Source: VXOI01 sp965261945 (GTDB lineage Bacteria; Chloroflexota; Dehalococcoidia; Lucifugimonadales; UBA3495). From it: a stretch of DNA of 64,000 nucleotides. The notes below the pieces were generated by a model. The model was not told the DNA's origin, did not search any database, and saw only the letters and a program-made list of their open reading frames with translations. The stretch covers positions 1 through 64,000 of the forward strand of contig CBDHEF010000002.1 in the NCBI GenBank assembly GCA_965261945.1, given 5' to 3'. Both the position numbers and the translations under genes were made by a program. Positions 18,556 to 26,687 of the stretch are shown here, one piece after another; the stretch's first letter is position 1, and every line of letters starts with the position of its first letter.

Positions 18556-19305
18556 TTACTGCCGGGCAGGGCGCAGGAGCAGCATCCCGAATCCGTAGGA
18601 GCGATGGCGTCCGAAACCCTGCGAGAGCGCGCTGGCGAAGGTGACGGGGTCGGTGATGGTCAGGATGCCCCGCATCACGGCGTCCGGGCCTTCGGCGTGG
18701 CGGGCACGCATCTTGCGATACGCGCGGGTGCGCTGGAATGACACGAGCTTGACCGAATCCATGTCGAGGCGCGCTCCTCCCCTCCGGTCGAACTGCGCCG
18801 ACAGCCACTCGGAGTAAACCTGCTCGCGGGTGTAGGGCATTTCCTTTGGTGGAAAGGTCTCGGCTTTCACCTGGAAGGCGTCCATTTCAGCCTCCTCACA
18901 GCCGGAGCCCCGAGCCTTCCTGACGATGGGGCGGATGCGGATATCGAATCCGAGTCGCCTGCCGGCCTGCCACTCAGAGGGCATCGGCTTGCTGTCCATG
19001 CCGGCGGCGGGCAGGATGCGGGATTGCAGGGGATCTGCGCATACCGCGGCCGCGTCGCGGAGGGCGTCGGCATCCGCGTGGCCGTAGCCGTAGAGACAGC
19101 CGGTGGCGGCTCCGCGAGTTACCATCAGGCGGAAGGGCTTGGGAGCCAGGTCGCCGAAGCATTCGGTCAGCAGGCAGTGTATGGCATGGTCGGGATCCTG
19201 TAGGCGCCGGGTTCCCATCCAGCGCTGGAATTCGCGGACGTTCACTTCGGCGCGGGTCATTTGCAAAACGCCGATGGTTGCCGGGGCGTTGGCGGTGGTG
19301 GTCAT
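18556..19305 (-). CDS. cas6e: crRNA endoribonuclease Cas6e (CasE)
   Basis: 249 residues, a typical Cas6e length. The N-terminal half has the DPDHAIHCLL segment containing the candidate catalytic His; the C-terminal glycine-rich loop GFGRHRSYGFGMLLLRP is the RNA-binding G-loop of the RAMP fold. It cleaves pre-crRNA at the base of the repeat hairpin and stays bound in Cascade. Its ATG overlaps the cas5e stop as ATGA. Confidence 0.95.
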   Translation of the reverse strand: MTTTANAPATIGVLQMTRAEVNVREFQRWMGTRRLQDPDHAIHCLLTECFGDLAPKPFRLMVTRGAATGCLYGYGHADADALRDAAAVCADPLQSRILPAAGMDSKPMPSEWQAGRRLGFDIRIRPIVRKARGSGCEEAEMDAFQVKAETFPPKEMPYTREQVYSEWLSAQFDRRGGARLDMDSVKLVSFQRTRAYRKMRARHAEGPDAVMRGILTITDPVTFASALSQGFGRHRSYGFGMLLLRPARQ

Positions 19306-20078
19306 GATTGCCCCTCCTCATCCGGTCCGGTTGTGCCGAATCTATCGGGTGGCGCCGTGCCCTCGCACACCGGGCGCCCCCCGCCATGGAGGCCGGATAC
19401 CCAGTTGCGTTCATCAGTGAGCAGGGAGCGCCGGTTTATTCGGACGCCGGTCATGTCGGGCGCGTTCTCCCCCTCGGGCCAGAGCAGCCTCACAGTTGCG
19501 GGCGGGCGGGTTTCTGCGGCATCCAGAGGCCACGCCAGCAATGCGTCCAGGGCAGTTTCGCCCTTGCGGCAATCGGAGAACAGCGGACTTGACGGCAGGC
19601 AGGGCTTGCGCCCGATGAACAGGGGCCGCGCCGGTTCCTCGAGCGCCGTTTCCAGGTCGTCCAGCGTCGGGGCATCGTCGGACTGCTCCAGGCGCAGGGC
19701 GACGGTGACGCGCATATCGGCGTGGTAGTCGCGGTAGCGCAGGTGCGGTGCGTTGTAGGTGTTGGCTCCACCCGCCCTATCCTCCGGTACGCCCCTGGTG
19801 GTCCATCCCCTGTCTAAAGCGCCCAATTGCGCGGTCTGGAAGTCGGTCATGCGCAGGCCGCCGTGGGGTTCGCGGTCTATGCGGGCGGCGAAGATTAGCC
19901 GGTCCTGCAAGTCCTGGTGCCGCTGGCGTTCGACGCGCCGCCAGCCCAGGGCGTTGGCCAGCAGGCCGGTCAGCATGGAAACCGCCGGGAAGGGCCGGAT
20001 GACCCCCAGGTTGTCGATGGTCTCGCCGCCGAAGCTCATCAGCGGGGCTTCCAGGTTCAGAATCAGGTGCTTCGGCAT
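19302..20078 (-). CDS. cas5e: Cascade subunit Cas5e (CasD)
   Basis: 258 residues from ATG 20078 (MPKHLILNLEAPLMSFGGE), two bases after the cas7e stop. A longer in-frame extension reads through cas7e and is not credible. The first strand plus PFPAVSMLTGLLANALG is the Cas5e N-terminal signature. Cas5e caps the crRNA 5' handle in Cascade. Translationally coupled to cas6e. Confidence 0.95.
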   Translation of the reverse strand: MPKHLILNLEAPLMSFGGETIDNLGVIRPFPAVSMLTGLLANALGWRRVERQRHQDLQDRLIFAARIDREPHGGLRMTDFQTAQLGALDRGWTTRGVPEDRAGGANTYNAPHLRYRDYHADMRVTVALRLEQSDDAPTLDDLETALEEPARPLFIGRKPCLPSSPLFSDCRKGETALDALLAWPLDAAETRPPATVRLLWPEGENAPDMTGVRINRRSLLTDERNWVSGLHGGGRPVCEGTAPPDRFGTTGPDEEGQS

Positions 20079-20080
20079 GG

Positions 20081-21253
20081 TCACACCGTACCGTTGCGGA
20101 TGACGTCGGCGGCCCAGGACGCCAGGTCGTTGAGGTTGAGGCGCTCCGCTTTGGGGATTTCGCAGTCTTCCACCGACATAACCCGGCGGACCTCGTTGGC
20201 GCCGTAGGCGTTGTCCAGCTTGCCCATGTAACCGGCCAGCGCCCCGGTGGTCTCGGCGAGCTGCGGCCTTGCGGGAGTGCGGTAGGCGTTGGCCAGGCTG
20301 CGGGGCTGGCGGCTGCCCGCCTCGACCAGCATCAGGTCGGCGCAGGTATACGGGGCGGTGGATCCCAGCTTGGCCCCGGGGGACACGGTGGCGATGAGGT
20401 GGGCCAGGTGTTCCACCACCTTGGCGGCCAGCTCCCGGTCGGCGTCCTGCCACTCCCCGGCCTTGCAGCCCTCCAGGTTTGAGACCAGCCCCGGCACGTC
20501 CACCACCACGTAGCCATAGAACAGCCCGGAGGTCAGTTCCATGTCGCCGATGTGGGCCGCCCCGGCGTCTTCCTCGTCTTCCTGCAGGTCGTCGACCACG
20601 GAGAAGTAGTCGCTCTCGCTCTCCTCGCGGTGGACTGTGAAGGCGTGGGCAACATGGATGGCCGCCTCGATGTTGGCTCCGGGGTCGGAGGTGACCATGC
20701 GCCCGAACAGCGCGCCCTCCAGCCCGGCGGGCAGGCGGGCGGATTCCAACAGGGCGCGAAAGTTGTTGCCCTCGCCCCGCCGGGCGTTGAACAGGGCGGC
20801 CGCCGCGTCGCCGGCAGCCTTGGCGTCGCCGGGATGCTCGGCGCAGATGGCGGCGGCCCGCTGGTGCAGGTGCTCCACTTCGGGCTCGCCCAGCAGCAGG
20901 GGTTGGCGGCCCCCTTCGGTCGCGCCCCTGCTGCCGTAGACCCCGACGTTGAAGGCGTTCTCCACCGCTGTCAGCACTTCCTCGCTTATGCCGTCAGTTC
21001 CCTTGAGGGGCGCGATAACCCTGCGCACGACGATGTTACGCGACCGGATGGCGGCGGTGCTGCCGGCAATGCCGTGGATGGCGAACTCATCCTGGGCGGT
21101 GCGCCAGTGCCGCTTGAGGCACTGGGACGAGATGCGGGTGCGGACAGCGCCGCCGAAGGGCATCCGCTTGGCCAGGCCGGAGTCGTCGCGGTTCAGCAGC
21201 GCCGCCGGGTAGGAATGCAGGGTATGAATTTGCAGAAACCTGGGGGTGGTCAT
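20081..21253 (-). CDS. cas7e: Cascade backbone subunit Cas7e (CasC)
   Basis: 390 residues with the family opening QIHTLHSYPAALLNRDDSG and the RTRISSQCLKRHWR motif, followed by the Cas7 fold and the thumb-bearing insert. Six copies coat the crRNA spacer in I-E Cascade. It starts 21 bases after the cse2 stop. Length and motifs are normal. Confidence 0.97.
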   Translation of the reverse strand: MTTPRFLQIHTLHSYPAALLNRDDSGLAKRMPFGGAVRTRISSQCLKRHWRTAQDEFAIHGIAGSTAAIRSRNIVVRRVIAPLKGTDGISEEVLTAVENAFNVGVYGSRGATEGGRQPLLLGEPEVEHLHQRAAAICAEHPGDAKAAGDAAAALFNARRGEGNNFRALLESARLPAGLEGALFGRMVTSDPGANIEAAIHVAHAFTVHREESESDYFSVVDDLQEDEEDAGAAHIGDMELTSGLFYGYVVVDVPGLVSNLEGCKAGEWQDADRELAAKVVEHLAHLIATVSPGAKLGSTAPYTCADLMLVEAGSRQPRSLANAYRTPARPQLAETTGALAGYMGKLDNAYGANEVRRVMSVEDCEIPKAERLNLNDLASWAADVIRNGTV

Positions 21254-21274
21254 TGTTGGACTCCTATGCGGTTT

Positions 21275-21901
21275 CTAACTTGAATCGATGCCCGTGTTCG
21301 ATTGGGTGGAGCGGCGTTCCGCCCGGTAGTATTCGCGAGCGATACGGCGGCGGCTTTGCTCAGCCGCATCGTCGTCATAGCCTTCATTCATGATGAATTG
21401 GGCCATCTCGCGCCAGTTGAAGGACACTCCGGACGAAGCCAGCATACGGAACATCCGGGCCAGCAGGGTCCTCAGTATCGGCCCGCCCGCTGTCAGCAGG
21501 CGGTTGAGCCTGGCCTCGCTGTAGAAGCCTGTATTCCGTTGCGAATCGCTTCCGAGGAACAGCGCCCTCCCCACCGGCATATAGCCGTCGTGGGCAGTCC
21601 CTGGGTTGGCCCCGGCCCTGTTGGTGGGTGTCATTAGGGCGATACCGTGGATGACGAGCGCCCACTTGCCTTCGACGATTTCGCTGCTGTTCAGCAGGTC
21701 ATGCTGCGCCATCAGCCGCCAGAAAACGGCCACGTCCGGTTCGCCGGGGTCCATGCGGCGCAGATCGGCCAACTCGCCCCGGTTGTGTTCGGCAAGGTTG
21801 GCTATGTAGCCAGCCATGCTCACGGCGATATCGCCCCAGGATCGCGGACGCCCGCGCTCATCCTGAGAATTAGAATCTGAAACAACTTCGGACGTGGTCA
21901 C
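21275..21901 (-). CDS. cse2: Cascade small subunit Cse2 (CasB, Cas11e)
   Basis: 208 residues, all-helical, with the Cse2 pattern (ADLRRMDPGEPDVAVFWRLM near the N-terminus; RMFRMLASSGVSFNWREMAQ in the C-terminal bundle). It forms the belly dimer that stabilises the R-loop. The ATG overlaps the cse1 stop by four bases. Confidence 0.93.
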   Translation of the reverse strand: MTTSEVVSDSNSQDERGRPRSWGDIAVSMAGYIANLAEHNRGELADLRRMDPGEPDVAVFWRLMAQHDLLNSSEIVEGKWALVIHGIALMTPTNRAGANPGTAHDGYMPVGRALFLGSDSQRNTGFYSEARLNRLLTAGGPILRTLLARMFRMLASSGVSFNWREMAQFIMNEGYDDDAAEQSRRRIAREYYRAERRSTQSNTGIDSS

Positions 21902-23505
21902 TCCTGCGCCTCCTCACCGGCTTCTCTGAATAGATCCGGGAACCCGTTGCCCCCTCGAATCCGGCCCTCGAACAGCCCTTCGGCGGACTCGCGGGCCTTG
22001 TAGCGGTATATCGCTGGGCAGGGCAGCGAGTCCTCAGCGTCGTGGAGCAACGCGCGGGCGTGGTTAATTACGCCGCTCCTGTCTTCGTCGTTGAGCAGCC
22101 AGTGGTGGCGAATGACATTGCGCTGGCCCGCCACTGCCTCAAATTCATCCTGCAAGTCATCGAAAAAGGTGGCGTCCACTATGCCGTCCAGCCGGTTCAG
22201 CCAGGCACGGGCCCGCTCCCGGTGCTCCGGGCTGGCGCTGCCTGAGTCGCCCCGGGCCGAAAATGTCTGGATGGCGTGGCTCAGTATGCGCTGAACTTTG
22301 CCGACGTCGCTTATGCGTTGTTGGGCGATAGCGCCCACGTCATCAAGGTCGTTTGTGTTGCGCCGCTGCATTGCCGATATGAACCTGGGCCTGACGGGAA
22401 TGGCTCTCTCGTGATAGCCTTCGGTCTTGCCTTGCCCGCGCACCATGGCGCGGGCTACCAACTGCATCGGCTCCCGGGAGCGTATCTCGGCTTGCGTCGG
22501 ACGCAGTAGGGCCGGGCGGTCATATTCCCCCGATGTGAGGTAGTCTGCGACGCGCTTGTAGGTGAATCCGCCCCCCGGCAGGGTCAACACCTTGTCGCCC
22601 TTCTTGTCGCTCCGGTCAACCAGAGACCAGGGATCGCCCGTAAGCCCTTTGAGCGATTTGGCTTCCACGCGAGCAGCCTTGGAGGTGGTTCTGACTCCGT
22701 AAGGACGGCCCCCTGCGTCACACCGCAGGCGAATGCGACGGCACACCTCTATGTATAAAGGGTGGAGCCGGTTGAGCAGCAGGGCCTCCGCCGCATTGCC
22801 CTCCCACGGCAACGTCCATAGCAGGGCGTGGCCGGTGCCAGCACCCGGATGTTCCGCAAGAATTCCCGGCAGGAATTCCAAGAGAGCCGTGATGTCTCTA
22901 CGGACATGAGAGCCGGGGGTTTGGCTGACTGAAGTGAGGGAAAAAGCCGGGCGATTCCCCAGTCCCCCGTTCATTCTCGAAATACCATAATTACCTGCCC
23001 CGCCGAACCCCTCCATGGTCTGCAAGGTAATGAGTCCGAAGATCCAGTCGTCCGTGTTCGCTTGCTCAGCCACTTCGGACTTGAGGTCGTGGTTCTTTGA
23101 CGTGACCAGCATATCCAGGTCATCGGGGGTCGAAACGGTGTTTTTGTAGTCCTTCCCCCGTTCTTTGGAACTGGCGGGCGGCTGCATGAAGGCGGGCTTG
23201 GTGATGTCGTCCACCACCAACTGCCACGGCTCATCGTAAGGCCAGCCGGAAGTGAGGGCACGGATGATGCGGCGCCATCCCTCCGGGTCGGTCGGCAGGG
23301 CATCCAGGCCATCCCGGTGCATGGCCATCGCGCCCAGCTGGACGAGAAAGGCGTGCCAGGCGTGGCGCTGGTGAGGCCGCAGGGCCGGGAAGGATTCCAC
23401 CTCGTCGGCCACCAACGCGGCGTAGACTTGAGGCAGGGACGCCTCGCAGATAGTTCCGCCGGACCGCCGGAAGCGAATCAGGGCATCTGTTAAGATGTTA
23501 AGCAT
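21898..23505 (-). CDS. cse1: Cascade large subunit Cse1 (CasA, Cas8e)
   Basis: 535 residues from ATG 23505 (MLNILTDALIRFRRSGG), the position equivalent to the normal Cse1 start; two earlier in-frame starts add only six residues. It contains the CasA regions around HQRHAWHAFLVQLGAMAM and MQTMEGFGGAGNYGISRMNGG-like stretches, and the C-terminal four-helix bundle. Cse1 recognises the PAM and recruits Cas3. It begins 20 bases after the stop of a 52-residue ORF on the same transcript. Confidence 0.95.
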   Translation of the reverse strand: MLNILTDALIRFRRSGGTICEASLPQVYAALVADEVESFPALRPHQRHAWHAFLVQLGAMAMHRDGLDALPTDPEGWRRIIRALTSGWPYDEPWQLVVDDITKPAFMQPPASSKERGKDYKNTVSTPDDLDMLVTSKNHDLKSEVAEQANTDDWIFGLITLQTMEGFGGAGNYGISRMNGGLGNRPAFSLTSVSQTPGSHVRRDITALLEFLPGILAEHPGAGTGHALLWTLPWEGNAAEALLLNRLHPLYIEVCRRIRLRCDAGGRPYGVRTTSKAARVEAKSLKGLTGDPWSLVDRSDKKGDKVLTLPGGGFTYKRVADYLTSGEYDRPALLRPTQAEIRSREPMQLVARAMVRGQGKTEGYHERAIPVRPRFISAMQRRNTNDLDDVGAIAQQRISDVGKVQRILSHAIQTFSARGDSGSASPEHRERARAWLNRLDGIVDATFFDDLQDEFEAVAGQRNVIRHHWLLNDEDRSGVINHARALLHDAEDSLPCPAIYRYKARESAEGLFEGRIRGGNGFPDLFREAGEEAQE

Positions 23506-23525
23506 CGTATCCATTCCTACCAAAT

Positions 23526-23684
23526 TTAGCGCCGCTCAGGGTATCCTTTCAGGGCACCTATGGCAAGGTGAACTGCGTTTCGCTGACTCCGGATGTCTCG
23601 GCACTCAGCTTCTTTAAAGGCAAGGAGGGCATCAAGCTCCACTAGTTTTTGAAAAAGTTCATCAACACCTTGATGAGTTGCCAT
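23526..23684 (-). CDS. 52-residue ORF at the head of the cse1 operon
   Basis: An ATG at 23684 follows GGAG with seven bases between and opens a 52-residue, mostly helical, charged ORF (VDELFQKLVELDALLAFKEA in the first half, HLAIGALKGYPERR at the end), closing 20 bases before cse1. It is the first well-ranked ORF after the predicted cas promoter, about 60 bases below its start point. I recognise no family; a coiled-coil-like amphipathic helix is the only visible feature. It could be a leader peptide, a small regulator, or cargo controlled by the mini-CRISPR. Confidence 0.5.
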   Translation of the reverse strand: MATHQGVDELFQKLVELDALLAFKEAECRDIRSQRNAVHLAIGALKGYPERR

Positions 23685-23728
23685 ACTAGCTCTCCATCAA
23701 TTTCAATTGTCGTAGGCTGGCCTTGCAT
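23642..23728 (-). CDS. 28-codon ORF in the cas leader (doubtful)
   Basis: ATG at 23728, about 17 bases below the predicted transcription start, opens 28 codons beginning MQGQPTTIEIDGELVWQLIK. It lacks a Shine-Dalgarno and overlaps the 52-residue ORF in another frame. The TIEIDGELVWQL stretch resembles the start of small DNA-binding or antitoxin proteins, so it may be a remnant. Reported because it sits in a regulatory leader. Confidence 0.2.
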   Translation of the reverse strand: MQGQPTTIEIDGELVWQLIKVLMNFFKN

Positions 23729-23730
23729 TA

Positions 23731-23747
23731 CTATAACAGTGCGCTAG
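23731..23747 (+). promoter_or_regulatory. Predicted target site of the mini-CRISPR guide at the cas start point
   Basis: CAGTGCGCTA at 23737-23746 is the exact reverse complement of spacer positions 2-11 of the mini-CRISPR at 23783-23871; CTAT at 23731-23734 extends the match at spacer positions 14-17. Positions 1, 12 and 13 mismatch. The site overlaps the predicted start (~23745) of the cse1 promoter. On the strand carrying the protospacer the preceding dinucleotide is AA, the PAM known for the I-E system of Streptococcus thermophilus. Confidence 0.55.
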
Positions 23748-23751
23748 TTGT

Positions 23752-23780
23752 ACTTTACGTAATGTACCACGAGCTGTCAA
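23752..23780 (-). promoter_or_regulatory. Promoter of the cse1-to-cas2 operon
   Basis: Minus strand: TTGACA (23775-23780, perfect -35), 17-base spacer, TAAAGT (23752-23757, 4 of 6 to the -10 consensus). It would start transcription near 23745 and read through the 52-residue ORF into cse1. It lies immediately below the mini-CRISPR. Confidence 0.7.
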
Positions 23781-23782
23781 TA

Positions 23783-23871
23783 CCCTTCCCCGCAAATTCG
23801 GGGGTAGACCATAGCGCACTGCGATAGTGAGCTATCGTGTGTAAGTTCCCCCGCACGCGCGGGGATAGACG
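23783..23871 (+). CRISPR. Degenerate two-repeat mini-CRISPR between cas3 and cse1
   Basis: Two diverged repeats (23783-23810 and 23844-23871) start exactly 61 bases apart, the main-array period, enclosing one 33-base spacer (23811-23843). They are in opposite orientation to the main array, so the guide would be made from the plus strand. The second repeat matches the consensus at all but three positions; the first is more worn but keeps a CCCCG/CGGGG stem and the TAGACC handle. The spacer contains a CGATAG/CTATCG dyad. No strong plus-strand promoter is obvious, though TACTTT overlaps the cas -10 in reverse. Fits a crRNA-like regulator of the CreA/CreR kind. Confidence 0.8.
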
Positions 23872-23887
23872 CGGGGGCTGCGCCACT

Positions 23888-26572
23888 TCACCCGTCGCGG
23901 CGCAGACCGAGGCGGTCGTAGCGGAAGTTGCGATCGCCCGCGGCGAAGGTGAAGCCGTCGGCGTTACCGGCGGGCGTTACCGGCGCTTCGGGGGCAGCCC
24001 CGCGCAGCAGGTGGGCGGCGACGGCCAATGTCTCTATGCTCCGCCCGGCGTCGAATGGGCTGGCGGGCAGCGGGTCGAACTGCACCTCGATGCCCTCGTC
24101 TCCCAAGCGGGTTCGGATGCGCTCCTCGTCCGAACCGAACAGCACGTCCCGGTTGTCGGTGAAGAATGACTTGTCGCGGCGGATAACGGCATTGGCGGCG
24201 GTAAGGCCGTCGGCCAGTTCACCCCCCATCACCTTGATTGCGTGTTCACGCCACTCACCGCCCAGTTTCTCTACGATGGCCTCCAGCGCGGCGGGATGAG
24301 TGGCCCGTTCCACCAACTCCCGGTTCATCCGGGGGATGTCCCATTGGGGGTATTGAGCGATGAGTAGCCGGGTGGCTTCCAGGACGCGCAGGTCCTCGTA
24401 CACGTTGCCGTGGGGGCCGAGGCCAGTGCGGTTGGCCCCACCCTTCAACAGTGGCGAGAGGTCTTTGGAGCCGGGCGTCAGTACGATGCAGCGGGGATCT
24501 TCGTAGTCCTTGGGTCTGCCGGTCCGCTGGTGGCGGTGCAGGCGTCCGATGCGCTGCAGCAGCACGTCCACCGGGCAGAGGTCGGTGATCAGAAGGTCGG
24601 CGTCAATGTCCAGGGATTGCTCCAGCGTCTGGGTGCCGACCACCACCAAGCCCCCTTCGGGGCGATCCCTTCCCAGTCGCCGATGCACTTCTGTGTCCAG
24701 GATGTTGCGGTCGTCCGCAGCGAAGCGGCTGTGGTGCAGCGTGGCCGTCCCGTTGAGGGAGAACAGCAACTCGCGGTCGTTGCCGGCGACCTGCTCCAGG
24801 GCCTGCTGCGTGGCCACGGCGTGGCTGACGGTGTTGCGGATGACCAGCGCCTTGGCTCCGGCGCGCGCCGCCCGCAGGGCCAGCTCCGCCGCCCCGCCGA
24901 AGTCGTGAATCAGCGGCTCGGCGGTGATGATGACGGACTTCTCCTGCCGGTTTTCGCCTGCGGCGACCATGCGCTCTCCGCCATCGGACATTACGCTGAC
25001 GGCGGGATAGGGAGCGCTTACAGCTTCGTCCAGCGTTGGGGCATCGCCGGGACGGGCGCGCCCCGCGGACAGCCATTGGCGGCGGGCCTCGGAGCCGAGG
25101 GTGGCGGACATCAGGAGCGCATGGCCGCCCGCGCCCAGGTGGGCGGCCAGAAGGTCCCTCAGGATGCGGCGCATATAGTGGTCGGAGGCGTGAACTTCGT
25201 CCACCACCAGCAGGTTGCGGGATAGGCAGGCAGCTCTCATGTGGGAGTGCCGCACCTTGAGAGCGGCCATCATCGCCTGGTCCACGGTGCCGACGGCAAT
25301 CTGCGCCGCCAGGTAGCGTTTGGCGCTTTCGGCGGCCCAGCGGCGACCTCGCGCGGCAGCGTCGGGATGATCATCCCACCAGACTTCGTAGTTTTGCAGA
25401 TGGCGCCCGGCGACGTTCCCGGACTTCAGGTAGCCGGGCACGGCCAGCACGGTTTCGGGCCGGTTGCCATCGGAGAACAACAGCTCTACGAACCGCTCAA
25501 CCCTTGTGTGCAGCTGCGTTGCCGCGGCGCGGGTGGGCAGCGCGAAGTACAGGCCGTCCACCAGACCTGCCTCGTACATCCCGGCGAAGCGCCACAGGGC
25601 CGCCTCGGTCTTGCCGGACCCGGTCTCGGACTCGATGATGACCAGGCGCTCGCCCAGGGGGGTGTCGGTGGCGGCCTGCTGTATGGCGTTGGGCACATCG
25701 TCAATATGCGGGAACAGGCCATCAAATCCGGGCGCTCCCTCGAATCGCCGCCGCTGCCGCCTTACGTCGAGGCCGACATCCTCGACGGCCCGGCGAGCCT
25801 GTTCTCCAGCCTGCTCCATGTAGTCGTCGCGCGCCTCGCCGCAGAAGGGAAACCACATTTCATTGGAGCCAATCCAGTCGGCCAGGGTGCAGAGACCCAG
25901 GAAGTGGTGCTGGAACTCCGGCATCGACGGAAGCGGCCGCCCGCCCGGTTCCCACGCGGCCGGGAACCACCGGCGGGCAAGCTCCCCGATGCGCCGGACG
26001 CCCTCGGCAGGCACAAGACCGCCGCATCGGCTCCAGAGCGCGGAGTTGGAGTTCAGCCGCCCCTCCAACTGCAAGGGCTGCCCGTGGTGCGACAGCGCGG
26101 CGATGAACAGGGCGCAAACGGTTTCGCCTCCGCAATCGTCCCACGACTCCACGGCGTCCCACCACCAGCCGAGGTTCCCGAAGAACCATTCCGCCGTCGC
26201 GCTGTCCTCGTCCCGCAGCACCGGAGCCAGTTCGTGGTAGTGCCCGGCGTGGCCCGGTCTTCGCCGCCCGGACGGAAAGTCGGCGTTCCTCCAGATCTGG
26301 GTCTGGAAGCCGACGTTGACCTTGCCAATGTCGTGCAGGGCGGCAAAGAGCGAGAGACGCGCCGCTGTTGCGTCGTCCAAGGTGTCCAGTCCTCCGGAAC
26401 GGGCGAGGCGCTGCCGGATTGTGGGCTGGGCAAGCAGGGACTCGAAGCAGGCGCCAACATCGGCCAGGTGATGCTCCAGCAGGTGGATCCGTTCCGGCCC
26501 CTGCTGCCGGTAGGGATAAGCCTTGGCCCAGAAACGGCTGGTGTATTGCGGCGCATATTCGGCTGTGGTCAT
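23888..26572 (-). CDS. cas3: CRISPR helicase-nuclease Cas3, HD-DExH form
   Basis: 894 residues. The N-terminal HD nuclease domain shows HH at 34-35, the HD pair in FAALHDIGKVN (80-81) and SHH near 161-163. The SF2 helicase follows, with Walker A GSGKT at 318-322, DEVH at 458-461 and motif VI QRIGRLHRH. It is recruited by Cse1 to a Cascade R-loop and degrades the target DNA 3'-5'. It is separated from cse1 by ~380 bases that hold the mini-CRISPR, the operon promoter and a small ORF, so it probably has its own promoter in the 115-base gap to the divergent exonuclease gene. Confidence 0.97.
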   Translation of the reverse strand: MTTAEYAPQYTSRFWAKAYPYRQQGPERIHLLEHHLADVGACFESLLAQPTIRQRLARSGGLDTLDDATAARLSLFAALHDIGKVNVGFQTQIWRNADFPSGRRRPGHAGHYHELAPVLRDEDSATAEWFFGNLGWWWDAVESWDDCGGETVCALFIAALSHHGQPLQLEGRLNSNSALWSRCGGLVPAEGVRRIGELARRWFPAAWEPGGRPLPSMPEFQHHFLGLCTLADWIGSNEMWFPFCGEARDDYMEQAGEQARRAVEDVGLDVRRQRRRFEGAPGFDGLFPHIDDVPNAIQQAATDTPLGERLVIIESETGSGKTEAALWRFAGMYEAGLVDGLYFALPTRAAATQLHTRVERFVELLFSDGNRPETVLAVPGYLKSGNVAGRHLQNYEVWWDDHPDAAARGRRWAAESAKRYLAAQIAVGTVDQAMMAALKVRHSHMRAACLSRNLLVVDEVHASDHYMRRILRDLLAAHLGAGGHALLMSATLGSEARRQWLSAGRARPGDAPTLDEAVSAPYPAVSVMSDGGERMVAAGENRQEKSVIITAEPLIHDFGGAAELALRAARAGAKALVIRNTVSHAVATQQALEQVAGNDRELLFSLNGTATLHHSRFAADDRNILDTEVHRRLGRDRPEGGLVVVGTQTLEQSLDIDADLLITDLCPVDVLLQRIGRLHRHQRTGRPKDYEDPRCIVLTPGSKDLSPLLKGGANRTGLGPHGNVYEDLRVLEATRLLIAQYPQWDIPRMNRELVERATHPAALEAIVEKLGGEWREHAIKVMGGELADGLTAANAVIRRDKSFFTDNRDVLFGSDEERIRTRLGDEGIEVQFDPLPASPFDAGRSIETLAVAAHLLRGAAPEAPVTPAGNADGFTFAAGDRNFRYDRLGLRRDG

Positions 26573-26687
26573 GTCTGCTCCTATTGGGTAGCTCCTCCGA
26601 TTTCGAGGTAACCCGGCCCTCCCTTGCGGCCATCTCCGGCGCGGTCAATAATTGACGCCCAGAAAGCCCTGCCGTTGTGAGGGAAAT

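Noticed and set aside
23888..26572. A fused or split Cas3 (variant I-E)
   Set aside because: HD and helicase domains are in one normal-length protein with all motifs in order.
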